This document shows, piece by piece, positions 14,099 through 21,770 of a stretch of DNA of 22,440 nucleotides. Under the pieces are notes generated by a model. It worked only from the letters and a program-made list of their open reading frames with translations, searched no databases and was not told where the DNA came from. Origin of the DNA: an uncultured Eubacterium sp. (GTDB taxonomy: Bacteria; Bacillota; Clostridia; Peptostreptococcales; Anaerovoracaceae); assembly GCA_937900695.1 (NCBI GenBank), contig CALCFD010000047.1:1-22440 (forward strand), read 5' to 3'. A program made the translations under genes and the position numbers. The stretch's first letter is position 1, and every line of letters starts with the position of its first letter.

Positions 14099-15748
14099 TT
14101 GAATATTATAGGAGACTATATCTCAGATTTAAAAAGAGAATTTACAGGATATAACAGTAAAAAGATGATGAAGGATGTTATGGCAGGTATTACTGTAGCT
14201 GCAGTTGCATTGCCACTAGCACTTGCTTTTGGTGTTAGTTCAGGAGCTAGTGCAGCAGCAGGCTTAGTTACAGCTATTATTGGAGGCATAATTATTGGAG
14301 TATTTTCCGGTGCTTCATTTCAGATGTCTGGCCCAACGGGCGCCATGACAGCAATACTTGTAACATTGGCGGCTAAATACGGCATGCAAGGTATTTTTAT
14401 TGCAAGCTTTTTTGCAGGAGTGATTCTTATTATAGCTGGAATTTTTAGGTTGGGAAGGATCATATATTTTATACCGTCATCTGTTATTACTGGATTTACA
14501 TCTGGGATTGCGGTGATTATCGCATTAGGTCAGCTAGATAATTTCTTTGGTGTTACATCTAAAGGGGACCTGGCTATAGCTAAGGTTTTTTCATATTTTA
14601 CAGATGGATTTAACCCTGATATTCCAACGATGTGTATTGGTCTAGCAGTAGTAATATTTATGTTTTTATGGCCAGCAAAGTGGAATAGCAAAGTTCCATC
14701 TTCTTTAGTAGCATTAGTACTTGTGCTAGTTGTAAACCATTTTGCAAAATTTGATGTTGCAGTGGTAGGAGATATTCCTAAAACTATATTTTTAGATGAT
14801 AGATTATCCCTTGCAAGTATTAATTTACAGCAGTTTTGGGATCTTGTAATACCAGCATTATCTATTGCTGCTCTTGCTATGATTGAGAGTTTATTATGTG
14901 TAGCTTCTGCAAGTAAGCTAAAAAAGGAAGACTATAATGCCGATAGAGAGCTGATTGCTCAAGGTATAGGTAATGTGATAATTCCATTTTTTGGAGGTGT
15001 GCCTGCAACTGCGGCTATTGCTCGTACTAGCGTTGCTATTAAGGCTGGTTGTGAAACACGTATGGCTGGAGTTGTTCATGCATTGATTTTGCTTCTTTCA
15101 ATGTTTGTTCTTGCACCAATTATGTCTGCAATTCCTTTATCTGCCTTAGCAGGAGTGCTTATTGTAACAGCTTGGCGTATGAATGACTGGGAAAATATAA
15201 AGTTTATATTTAACAATCGCTTTAAAACAGGAATGGCAAAGTTCTTTATCACTATGATTGCTACAATTGTTCTTGACCTTACTCAGGCCATCATCATTGG
15301 TGTGTCATTTGCAGCTATTTTAATTGTAGTAAGGATGACAGATATTGAGATTAACACTGCAGACGTAGATGATAAAAAGTTAAAGCAGATGGGAATAGAT
15401 CATACTGAGGCATTCAACAAGATAAAAGTTGTTTATTTAACAGGCACAATTTTCTTTGCAGTAACAGAAAAAATTAAAAATAAGTTGACTGATATTGATG
15501 ATGCTAAGGTTATAATCTTATCTATGAGAGGTGTACCTGTTATTGATTTATCTGGTATTCAAGCTATGCTTGAGCTTGTAGAAGAACTTGGTGAAGAAGG
15601 CATAAAAGTTATGCTTACAAGTGTTCAGCCTAAGGTTGAAAAGAAACTTCGACAAGGTGGACTTATGGAGATAATAGGTGAGGATCATGTATTTGCTAGT
15701 GCAGAATTTGCTATTTTAGAAGCAGCTGAATTATTGGAAAAAAAATAA
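14099..15748 (+). CDS. SulP-family anion permease with STAS domain
   Basis: A 549-aa transporter. The membrane part (about 25-425) has SulP features: AGITVAAVALPLALAFG (29-45), FQMSGPTGAMTAI (74-86) and GVPATAAIARTSVAIKAG. A C-terminal cytoplasmic STAS domain (about 440-549) contains VPVIDLSGIQAM, the loop that carries the regulatory Ser in anti-sigma antagonists. Family members move sulfate, bicarbonate or dicarboxylates; the substrate cannot be told here, and no sulfate-assimilation or carbonic anhydrase gene is adjacent. It starts at TTG: AAGGAG (14087-14092) is 6 nt upstream, and the only earlier in-frame ATG (14063) hits a stop at its third codon. An IS remnant begins 21 nt after the stop. 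Confidence 0.9.
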   Translation: MNIIGDYISDLKREFTGYNSKKMMKDVMAGITVAAVALPLALAFGVSSGASAAAGLVTAIIGGIIIGVFSGASFQMSGPTGAMTAILVTLAAKYGMQGIFIASFFAGVILIIAGIFRLGRIIYFIPSSVITGFTSGIAVIIALGQLDNFFGVTSKGDLAIAKVFSYFTDGFNPDIPTMCIGLAVVIFMFLWPAKWNSKVPSSLVALVLVLVVNHFAKFDVAVVGDIPKTIFLDDRLSLASINLQQFWDLVIPALSIAALAMIESLLCVASASKLKKEDYNADRELIAQGIGNVIIPFFGGVPATAAIARTSVAIKAGCETRMAGVVHALILLLSMFVLAPIMSAIPLSALAGVLIVTAWRMNDWENIKFIFNNRFKTGMAKFFITMIATIVLDLTQAIIIGVSFAAILIVVRMTDIEINTADVDDKKLKQMGIDHTEAFNKIKVVYLTGTIFFAVTEKIKNKLTDIDDAKVIILSMRGVPVIDLSGIQAMLELVEELGEEGIKVMLTSVQPKVEKKLRQGGLMEIIGEDHVFASAEFAILEAAELLEKK

Positions 15749-15771
15749 TAAAAAATATATATCGCATTATG

Positions 15772-15822
15772 TACCGACCACCAAAAGTTAGACAAAAAAA
15801 TCTAACGATTAGGAGGTCGGTA
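15772..15822 (+). promoter_or_regulatory. IS left-end nested hairpin burying the OrfA ribosome site
   Basis: The outer stem TACCGACC (15772-15779) / GGTCGGTA (15815-15822) encloses the inner stem GTTAGA (15787-15792) / TCTAAC (15801-15806). AGGAGG (15811-15816) lies at the edge of the outer 3' arm. The same structure is present in the copy at 22388. By analogy with other insertion sequences, it may block translation of read-through transcripts. Confidence 0.6.
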
Positions 15823-15827
15823 TTTTT

Positions 15828-16118
15828 ATAGCTAAATATACCTTTGAATTTAAAATGAAAGCATACTCTCATCGCCTTAAAGATGAGCGAATATTTCAGA
15901 GTATGTCTCGAAAAGGAAATTGCCACGATAATTCTATGATGGAGAATTTCTTTGGAATACTTAAGCAAGAAATGTATTACGGATCAAAATACTATAGCTA
16001 TGAGGAATTAAAAGTAGCAATCGAGAAATATATAAAGTATTATAACGAGAAAAGAATAAAGGAAAAATTAAAATGGATGAGTCCTGTGCAATACAGACTC
16101 TCTCTTCAAGCTGCATAA
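15828..16118 (+). pseudogene. OrfA-OrfB fused transposase remnant
   Basis: Reading in frame from an ATA at 15828 (where the OrfA ATG would be, 11 nt after AGGAGG) gives nine codons of OrfA-like start (AKYTFEFK), then MKAYSHRLKDER and the OrfB C-terminus. The only usable ATG is at 15855 (87 aa). The catalytic Glu of DDE survives in MMENFF, but both Asp residues and the DNA-binding part are gone. The junction falls at AAAATGAAAGC, suggesting microhomology-mediated deletion. Confidence 0.85.
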
Positions 16119-16121
16119 AAA

Positions 16122-16150
16122 TAGCGAGGCAGTTAAAAACTGTCTCGCTA
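16122..16150 (+). terminator. Hairpin inside the IS right end
   Basis: TAGCGAGGCAGT and its complement ACTGTCTCGCTA pair with one G-T wobble around a short A-rich loop, directly after the transposase stop. T-runs are poor, so it may terminate weakly or act as part of the IS end. Confidence 0.5.
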
Positions 16151-16217
16151 ATAAAGTCTAACTTTTGGGGTCACCTCACACCTCATATTTTGTTAGTGCG
16201 ATTTTTCTATGTGAGAA

Positions 16218-16244
16218 AGATGAACTTGATAATTAAGTTCATCT
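16218..16244 (-). terminator. Probable terminator of ybaK
   Basis: A perfect 10-bp stem AGATGAACTT (16218-16227 side) with AAGTTCATCT (16235-16244). Read on the minus strand it follows the ybaK stop by about 12 nt and is followed by TTTCTC, a modest U-tract. Confidence 0.6.
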
Positions 16245-16256
16245 ATAAAATAAATT

Positions 16257-16739
16257 TTATACAGTTAATGGGGCAAGTGCAAAGCGTACGATTTTGTATA
16301 AATCGTCTAGACTAGTTTCTACTTGATAGCCGATTTTGCCGCCACTATAAATTATGGTATCAAAATTTTGTGCTGACTGATCTATAAAAGTTGTAAATGT
16401 TTTTTTCATGCCTATTGGTGAGCAACCACCGTGTATATAACCTGTTAGTGGTAATAGCTCTTTTGACTTAATCATTTCAATGGATTTTTCGCCAGCAGCT
16501 TTTGCTGCTAATTTAAGATCAAGCTCTTTATCAGAAGGAATAACAAAAACATAATTTGTTCCGGTTTTGCCGCGAGTAACTAGTGTTTTAAAAACTTGAG
16601 ATGGGTTTTGACCCATAGCAGCAGCAACTTCAAGACCACTTATAACGCCACTGTTAACGTAATTATAGTGCTTGTATGAAATTTTCTTTTGATCTAATAC
16701 ACGCATTACATTTGTTTTATCATCTTTTTTCTTACTCAT
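16257..16739 (-). CDS. ybaK: Cys-tRNA(Pro) deacylase, YbaK/EbsC family
   Basis: A 160-aa trans-editing protein that hydrolyses Cys mischarged on tRNA-Pro. Family motifs: VFKTLVTRG (49-57, with Lys51 matching the key family lysine), FVIPSDKELDLKLAAKAAG (65-83) and GYIHGGCSPIGMKK (100-113). Length is normal. On the minus strand AAAGGAAG precedes the ATG. A TATAAT on the minus strand (16781-16776), with TTTAAT at 18 bp or so, may be its promoter. A housekeeping single-gene unit. Confidence 0.93.
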   Translation of the reverse strand: MSKKKDDKTNVMRVLDQKKISYKHYNYVNSGVISGLEVAAAMGQNPSQVFKTLVTRGKTGTNYVFVIPSDKELDLKLAAKAAGEKSIEMIKSKELLPLTGYIHGGCSPIGMKKTFTTFIDQSAQNFDTIIYSGGKIGYQVETSLDDLYKIVRFALAPLTV

Positions 16740-16884
16740 GGTATTGCTTCCTTTCTTACGTATTCAACTATATATATTATATCATAAGATTAGGTCGTAT
16801 TAAATGTTTATACGCGATTTGTGCATATTTATTAATAAGTGATAGAAAACTTGCCAAATTTAACAAAATTATTTATATAAGGGG

Positions 16885-16913
16885 TTGCATAGTTAAAGAA
16901 TGGGTGGTATACT
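16885..16913 (+). promoter_or_regulatory. Promoter of the DUF3793 gene
   Basis: TTGCAT (16885-16890), a 17-bp spacer and TATACT (16908-16913). It predicts transcription start near 16920, just before the first dyad, giving a leader of about 155 nt. Confidence 0.75.
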
Positions 16914-16921
16914 AAATACAG

Positions 16922-16943
16922 TTAGTTAGATAAAACTAACTAA
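16922..16943. promoter_or_regulatory. Operator-like dyad at the DUF3793 transcription start
   Basis: A perfect 8-bp inverted repeat, TTAGTTAG and CTAACTAA separated by six bases. Its core, GTTAG-N6-CTAAC, recurs at 17025-17040. The half-site resembles those of DtxR-type metal regulators, but the spacing differs from the classical 19-bp box, so the regulator is not identified. Confidence 0.5.
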
Positions 16944-16988
16944 TGAAAAATGTATATTTTCACAATGACAATTGACCTCATAATAATT

Positions 16989-17043
16989 CGGATTCCTAAG
17001 GAATCCGTAAAAAAACCTCCAAGGGTTAGCAGTGGCTAACCCT
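16989..17043 (+). other. Two hairpins in the DUF3793 leader
   Basis: The first hairpin is CGGATTC/GAATCCG (16989-16995 with 17001-17007, 5-nt loop). The second is AGGGTTAGC/GCTAACCCT (17022-17030 with 17035-17043, loop AGTG), followed by CGTTTT. The second could act as an attenuator or, as DNA, as a second operator. No known riboswitch is recognised. Confidence 0.55.
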
Positions 17044-17074
17044 CGTTTTATCCAAAATGAGAAAGGAAAGAAAG

Positions 17075-17626
17075 ATGTTAGAAAAGTATTTAATTGAACA
17101 TTGCTCACCGACCCTAGCATCCATAAAGACAGCAAATTTATTTAGCATGGTAACTTCAGAAATTGAAGACTTAAAAAGACATATTAAAAATTGGAACGAT
17201 AAGTTTAGAGAAAAAGGCGTAGAGATGATTCTTTTAAAAGAAGAAGGAGAGAGAGCTCTAATATATCTTTGCAGAAAAAATCAGCTCCAAAAGGACCTAA
17301 GTAAAGATGGCGTTAGTGAATTTATGAAAAACTATGGATATGATAACAATGATGCAGACTCTGCCATCAGTGTATTAAGGGAAAAATTAAAAAAACAAGA
17401 GGATTTTCCTCATGAAATTGGTATTTTTTTAGGATATCCACTTGGTGATGTTAAGGGATTTATAACTAATTCAGGGAAAAATAGTAAATGCGTAGGTTGT
17501 TGGAAGGTATACTGTAATGAATGTGAAGCTTTAAAGAGTTTTGAACGTTTTGATAAATGTAAGTATTTGTATAAGAAACTGTGGGAAGCTGGAAAACCTC
17601 TTATGAAATTAACTGTAGCAGCATAA
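17075..17626 (+). CDS. DUF3793 family protein
   Basis: A 183-aa cytosolic protein. DUF3793 hallmarks: EHCSPTLASIKTANLF near the start, and HEIGIFLGYPLGDVKGFI, seen as HEIGIFLGYP (133-142) and LGDVKGFI, followed by CVGCWKVYCNE. Cysteines near 155-168 could bind metal. Molecular function is unknown; family members are often found next to flavodoxin or iron-related genes, none of which is here. ATG 17075 is chosen over ATG 17057 because AAAGGA (17062-17067) lies between them at good spacing. It has its own promoter and terminator and is likely controlled by the dyads in its leader. Confidence 0.8.
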   Translation: MLEKYLIEHCSPTLASIKTANLFSMVTSEIEDLKRHIKNWNDKFREKGVEMILLKEEGERALIYLCRKNQLQKDLSKDGVSEFMKNYGYDNNDADSAISVLREKLKKQEDFPHEIGIFLGYPLGDVKGFITNSGKNSKCVGCWKVYCNECEALKSFERFDKCKYLYKKLWEAGKPLMKLTVAA

Positions 17627-17627
17627 T

Positions 17628-17667
17628 AATAAAATAAAGCATTGCAAGAGCAATGCTTTATTTTATT
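17628..17667. terminator. Bidirectional terminator between DUF3793 and MATE genes
   Basis: A perfect 18-bp stem (17628-17645 with 17650-17667, loop AAGA) with A-rich and T-rich outer arms, suited to stopping both convergent transcripts. It overlaps the last bases of the MATE gene. Confidence 0.92.
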
Positions 17668-19012
17668 ATATATTAAGTTTATTAAAATTCTTATCTTTTT
17701 GCAGATTAAATGCCTTATATAAAATAAATGCAATAATCGCAGTAGTGATTTCGGCCATTGGATTTGTTAGCCATACACCAGGTAAGTCAAAAATCTTAGG
17801 TAGTATCATAAGGTATGCAAAAACAAATATTAAAGAACGACAAAATGAAACTATGGCTGACATACCACCGTTTCCAATAGCTGTAAAATAGCCAGATATA
17901 AAGATATTAAAACCACATAGTAAAAAAGCTATACAAAATAGTCTAAATCCTGGAATTGCAATAGCTAAAACCTTTGGATCTACAGAGAAAATCATTACTA
18001 GAGGTTTTGCAAATATAAATGAAAGTCCAACGATTGCAATTGATGACCATAAAAGTGTAAAATACGATTGTCTGACAATTTCCTTTAATTTATTTTGGTT
18101 TCTAGCTCCTACGTTATAGGAGATAATCGGCTGAGCTGCTACTGTGATACCAAAATAGACTGATGTAAAGAAGTAATAAAAATAAGTTATTACAGACATA
18201 GCAGCTACACCATTTTCACCTGCAAATTTAAGAAGTGTTAAATTAAACAATAAAGTTGTTATACCAGTTGAAAACTCAGTCATCATTTCTGATGAACCAT
18301 TGTAGCAAGCTCGAATAAATCCTTTAAATTGCATTTTAGGTTTTACTAGTTTAAGATTACTTTTCCCAGAGACAAAGTGAAGTATGCCTATAAAAGCAGA
18401 AATATACATAGAGAGTCCGGTAGCTATTCCTGCTCCTGAAATGCCAAGCTTAAATATGGCAACAAATAGCCAGTCTAAGATTAGATTTGCTACAAGACCT
18501 GTAACTGACATAACCATGGCTAATTTAGGATGTCCATCAATACGCGAAAAATATTCTAAAAAGAGTTTTAGCATCATAGCTGGTATCATCATAATAGTCC
18601 AAAAGCCATAAGGACGCGTATATGGTATCAAGGTATCGTTAGAACCTGATATGCGAAGTATAGGATCTAAAAAAATTAAAAATCCTAAGGTTAGTATAAG
18701 TATTATAACTAAGAGACAAAGAACTATAAATGTAAAAAATTGATTAGCTTCGTGTCTGCGTCCTTCGCCTTGACGTATACCGACTATAGCACCAGCTCCA
18801 GTTGCAAGCATTACGGCGATACCAAAAAATACACAGGTTAATGGAACAACAATGTTTATTGCTGCAAGAGCATTGGCGTTTACATATCTAGAAACAAAAA
18901 ATCCATCGATGGTAGTATAAAATGATAAAAAAACCATCGAAACTATAGATGGTGCTAGATACTTTAAATATTCTTTATATGATAGGGAATTTGTAAAAGC
19001 TGTGTTTATCAT
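17666..19012 (-). CDS. MATE-family multidrug efflux pump
   Basis: A 448-aa membrane protein with about twelve hydrophobic helices in two related halves, the normal MATE length. The N-terminal pattern APSIVSMVFLSFYTTIDGFFVSRYV and the GVAAMSVITYFYYF region resemble Gram-positive MepA-like pumps. MATE pumps export cationic drugs using Na+ or H+ gradients. AAGGAG lies 8 nt before the ATG. It is divergent from a BmrR-like regulator and expressed from a 19-bp-spacer promoter, so it is very likely induced by its own substrates. Confidence 0.92.
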   Translation of the reverse strand: MINTAFTNSLSYKEYLKYLAPSIVSMVFLSFYTTIDGFFVSRYVNANALAAINIVVPLTCVFFGIAVMLATGAGAIVGIRQGEGRRHEANQFFTFIVLCLLVIILILTLGFLIFLDPILRISGSNDTLIPYTRPYGFWTIMMIPAMMLKLFLEYFSRIDGHPKLAMVMSVTGLVANLILDWLFVAIFKLGISGAGIATGLSMYISAFIGILHFVSGKSNLKLVKPKMQFKGFIRACYNGSSEMMTEFSTGITTLLFNLTLLKFAGENGVAAMSVITYFYYFFTSVYFGITVAAQPIISYNVGARNQNKLKEIVRQSYFTLLWSSIAIVGLSFIFAKPLVMIFSVDPKVLAIAIPGFRLFCIAFLLCGFNIFISGYFTAIGNGGMSAIVSFCRSLIFVFAYLMILPKIFDLPGVWLTNPMAEITTAIIAFILYKAFNLQKDKNFNKLNI

Positions 19013-19046
19013 AAAATATTCTCCTTGAAGTTTCTTTACTTTTTTG

Positions 19047-19084
19047 ATTATAAACGGTATAGTAACTATATTGTCAATATAGTT
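19047..19084 (-). promoter_or_regulatory. MerR-type promoter of the MATE gene with overlapping merR promoter
   Basis: On the minus strand TTGACA (19077-19072) and TATAAT (19052-19047) are perfect but separated by 19 bp, the hallmark of MerR-activated promoters. A dyad TATAGT-n-ACTATA (19058-19070) sits in the spacer, and a 21-bp palindrome (19064-19084) is centred on the -35. On the plus strand TTGATT (19044-19049) and TATATT (19067-19072), spacer 17, form a face-to-face promoter for the regulator. Confidence 0.85.
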
Positions 19085-19104
19085 TTGGGAGTGAATTATA
19101 GATT

Positions 19105-19929
19105 ATGGGAAAATATTTTACTGTAGGTGAATTTGCAAGGCTTCATGGTTTAAGCAAGCAGGCTCTTATTTTTTATGATAAGATTGATTTACTAAAACCA
19201 GCATATGTAGATGAAAAAAATGGATATAGATATTATAGTGCAAGTCAACTAGAGGTTTTAGATACTATATTTATGCTAAAGGAAATCGGAGTTCCTTTAG
19301 AAGAAATGAAGGTATATTTAAATAATCGTGGCACAAATCAGGCAATAGAAGTTTTAAGAGAAAAAAAGAATCAGCTTGAAAGCAAAATTAAGCAGCAGAT
19401 TCAGATTAGAAATAGGCTTGATGCAAAGCTGATGCAGTTAGAAGAAGCTAGTAATCTTAAGGATGTAGATGAGATACGTTATGAAATACGCAAAAAAAGA
19501 TATTTGTATTATGTTGATGTAAGTGAACCATTTACAGCTTTTGATGTAGATATTGCTATTAAGATTATGTTTGAGCGTGCTTCTAAGGCAAAGATTCCTC
19601 ACAATTATCAAATTGGTACAATAGTATCTATGGAAAATCTTTTAAAAAAGGATTTTTTAAAGGCATATAGATGCTATACGATACTTGATAAAAAAATAAA
19701 AGATAAAAACTGTATGGTATTTCCTGAAGATTTATATGCTACATTTTATCACAGAGGTCCATATAGCAAGGCTGATGAAACTTATTGCAAAGCTCTTGCC
19801 AAAATTAAAGAAGATGGATATGAAATTATAGGAGATAGCTATGAGGAGTGTATAGTGGATAACCTAACTGCTTCTGAGGATGTAGATTATGTAACCAGGT
19901 TTAGCATTCCGGTCAAAAAGATGGTATAA
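19105..19929 (+). CDS. MerR-family multidrug-sensing regulator (BmrR-like)
   Basis: A 274-aa regulator. A winged HTH of MerR type lies at 1-72 (YFTVGEFARLHGLSKQALIFYDKIDLL, seen in part as FTVGEFARLHGLSKQALIFYD), with a coiled-coil dimer helix at about 78-118 and a GyrI-like ligand-binding domain at about 120-270 including FYHRGPYSKADETY. The architecture is that of BmrR, which twists a 19-bp-spacer promoter when bound to cationic drugs. The divergent MATE gene has exactly that promoter. GGGAG lies 13 nt before the ATG, a weakish site. It probably also represses itself through the overlapping promoter. Confidence 0.9.
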   Translation: MGKYFTVGEFARLHGLSKQALIFYDKIDLLKPAYVDEKNGYRYYSASQLEVLDTIFMLKEIGVPLEEMKVYLNNRGTNQAIEVLREKKNQLESKIKQQIQIRNRLDAKLMQLEEASNLKDVDEIRYEIRKKRYLYYVDVSEPFTAFDVDIAIKIMFERASKAKIPHNYQIGTIVSMENLLKKDFLKAYRCYTILDKKIKDKNCMVFPEDLYATFYHRGPYSKADETYCKALAKIKEDGYEIIGDSYEECIVDNLTASEDVDYVTRFSIPVKKMV

Positions 19930-19930
19930 T
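19901..19930 (+). promoter_or_regulatory. Probable promoter for mtnA-scpAB inside the end of merR
   Basis: TTAGCA (19901-19906), an 18-bp spacer and TATAAT (19925-19930) with an extended -10 TG (19922-19923). The predicted start, near 19937, is within a few bases of the mtnA ATG, implying a leaderless message. Confidence 0.5.
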
Positions 19931-19938
19931 AAAGTATT

Positions 19939-20988
19939 ATGATGAATTTTAAGACTGTAGATTATAAGGATGGACAGCTGATTATTTTAGATCAGACATT
20001 GTTACCAAATGAAGAAAAGTATATAAAAATTGATACTGCTGATGATTTGTGGGATGCTATTTATCAGTTAAAGGTAAGAGGGGCACCTGCCATAGGTGTT
20101 GCTTCAGCATACGGTGTATGTGCTGTAATGAACAAATTTGTATATGAGACAAAAGATGAATTTATAAAAAGGTTTTATGAGGTAACGGACTATATTAGAA
20201 CTTCACGACCAACAGCAGTAAATTTATTTTATGCCATGGATAAATTAGAACTTGCCATGAATGAAAACAAGGAAAAAGTAAAAAGTGCAAAAGAGGCTCT
20301 TTTAGTTATTGAAGGCAAAGCAGTAATGATTCATGAGGAAGATAAGAAATTTTGTAGAGCTATGGGAGAAAATGGACTTACTCTTTTAAAGTCAGGTATG
20401 TCAATTTTAACTCACTGCAATGCAGGAGCTCTTGCTACTAGCGGAATAGGCACATGTCTTGCACCAATTTATCTTGGTGTAGAGAGGGGCTATGATTTTA
20501 AGATTTATTCAGATGAAACTAGACCATTATTACAAGGTGCTAGACTTACTTCTTGGGAAATGAAGAAACTAGGTGTAGATGTTACTCTTATTTGTGATAA
20601 TATGGCAGCAAGTCTTATGAGTAAAGGGAAGGTTGATGCAGTAGTGGTAGGTTGTGATCGCATGGCTTCAAATGGAGATGGGGCAAATAAAATTGGAACT
20701 TTAGGAGTTGCTATTTTAGCAAAGCACTTTGGTATACCATTTTATATGTATGTTCCATCATCAACTATTGACATGTCTATTAAAAGTGGTGATGATATTA
20801 AAATTGAGCTAAGGGATAGCGAAGAAATATATAGCAAATGGTATGATAAGAGAATGGCTCCAAATGGTATCAATGGTTATAATCCTGCCTTCGATGTTAC
20901 ACCTCATGAGCTTATTAGTGCAGTAGTAACAGAAAAGGGAGTAATAAAGCCACCTTATGATGTAAATTTAAAGAAAATCTTAGGTTAG
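19939..20988 (+). CDS. mtnA: Methylthioribose-1-phosphate isomerase
   Basis: A 349-aa enzyme converting 5-methylthioribose-1-phosphate to the ribulose form, in methionine salvage or related 5'-deoxynucleoside disposal. Motifs: KVRGAPAIGVASAYG (45-59), HCNAGALAT with catalytic Cys160, TRPLLQGARLT (194-204) and GCDRMASNGDGANKIGT with catalytic Asp240. These positions match the B. subtilis enzyme. No mtnK or other salvage genes are nearby. Two ATGs stand in tandem (19939, 19942) with no SD. The gene lies 9 nt after merR and 11 nt before scpA. Confidence 0.95.
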   Translation: MMNFKTVDYKDGQLIILDQTLLPNEEKYIKIDTADDLWDAIYQLKVRGAPAIGVASAYGVCAVMNKFVYETKDEFIKRFYEVTDYIRTSRPTAVNLFYAMDKLELAMNENKEKVKSAKEALLVIEGKAVMIHEEDKKFCRAMGENGLTLLKSGMSILTHCNAGALATSGIGTCLAPIYLGVERGYDFKIYSDETRPLLQGARLTSWEMKKLGVDVTLICDNMAASLMSKGKVDAVVVGCDRMASNGDGANKIGTLGVAILAKHFGIPFYMYVPSSTIDMSIKSGDDIKIELRDSEEIYSKWYDKRMAPNGINGYNPAFDVTPHELISAVVTEKGVIKPPYDVNLKKILG

Positions 20989-20999
20989 AGAGGAAATAG

Positions 21000-21770
21000 A
21001 TGGGATATAAAGTAAAAATAGAAGCTTTTGAAGGCCCCTTTGATTTGTTGGTGTACTTAATAGAAAGTGCACGTATGGATATTTATGATATAAAGGTATC
21101 AGAAATTACAGAACAGTATATGCAATATCTTAGTATGATGCAAGAACTTGAAGTTAACTTAGCTTCTGAATTTATGGTTTTAGCAGCACAGCTTATTGAA
21201 ATTAAGTCTAAAATGCTTCTTCCTCGTATTAACAGCGAAGGCGAAGAAGTAAATCCTGAAGATCCAAGAACAGATTTGGTTGAAAGATTAATAGAATATA
21301 AAAGGTTTAGAGCTGCATCAGAATTCTTTGCTCAGTTAGAAGAGCAAAGTAGTCGAATTTATGAAAAGCCTCAGGAGGATATCTCACAGTTCACTGATGA
21401 ACCAGAAGAAGTTTTGTCTTTTGATGCAAAACAGTTTATGAATGCATTTGAAAGTTTTATAGGCAAAAAGAAAAAAGTTTCCGAAATTAAAGCAAATTAT
21501 GAAAATGTACAAAAAAAGAAAATTACAGCAGAAGCAAGAGTTGAATTTATTAGAAATCTATTTGAAGCAGATCCAAACAAAAAGTATACGTTTTCTAAGA
21601 CTGTCTCAGATTTAGATGACAAATATGATATAGCTCTTTCTTTCACTTCTGTAATGGAAATGGTAAAGCAAAGACAAATCAATGCCGAACAGTATTCTAT
21701 TTTTGGTGAAATTTTTGTTTCAAAAGGTGATAATTTCGATAAGGAGAATAAATTAGAAAATGACAAGTAA
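21000..21770 (+). CDS. scpA: Segregation and condensation protein ScpA
   Basis: A 256-aa kleisin subunit of the SMC-ScpAB condensin. The N-terminal SMC-neck binding part has EGPFDLLVYLIE (10-21) and DIYDIKVSEITEQYMQYL. A middle region starts with EFMVLAAQLIEIKSKMLLP, which includes the family pattern LIEIKSKMLLP. A C-terminal winged helix closes the SMC ATPase heads. Length is normal. AGAGGA precedes the ATG by 7 nt. It overlaps scpB by 11 nt, the usual coupled pair. Confidence 0.95.
   Translation: MGYKVKIEAFEGPFDLLVYLIESARMDIYDIKVSEITEQYMQYLSMMQELEVNLASEFMVLAAQLIEIKSKMLLPRINSEGEEVNPEDPRTDLVERLIEYKRFRAASEFFAQLEEQSSRIYEKPQEDISQFTDEPEEVLSFDAKQFMNAFESFIGKKKKVSEIKANYENVQKKKITAEARVEFIRNLFEADPNKKYTFSKTVSDLDDKYDIALSFTSVMEMVKQRQINAEQYSIFGEIFVSKGDNFDKENKLENDK

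Larger units (their letters stand above)
15770..16180 (+). mobile_element. Internally deleted IS3-family (IS150-like) element, 411 bp
   Basis: The left end TGTACCGACCACCAAAAG and the right end (complement TGTGAGGTGACCCCAAAAG) share terminal TGT and the inner CCAAAAGTTAGAC. Between them only the first codons of OrfA and the last 87 codons of OrfB remain. No target-site duplication is seen (ATTA left, CCTC right). The same left end occurs at 22388. It cannot encode transposase but could be mobilised in trans if the ends still work. Confidence 0.85.

Noticed and set aside
16073..16315. 80-codon plus-strand frame running from the transposase remnant past the IS end
   Set aside because: Crosses the IS hairpin, the right inverted repeat and the ybaK terminator; no motif or SD.
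17410..17733. 107-codon minus-strand frame between MATE and DUF3793
   Set aside because: It overlaps the bidirectional terminator and lies antisense to DUF3793.
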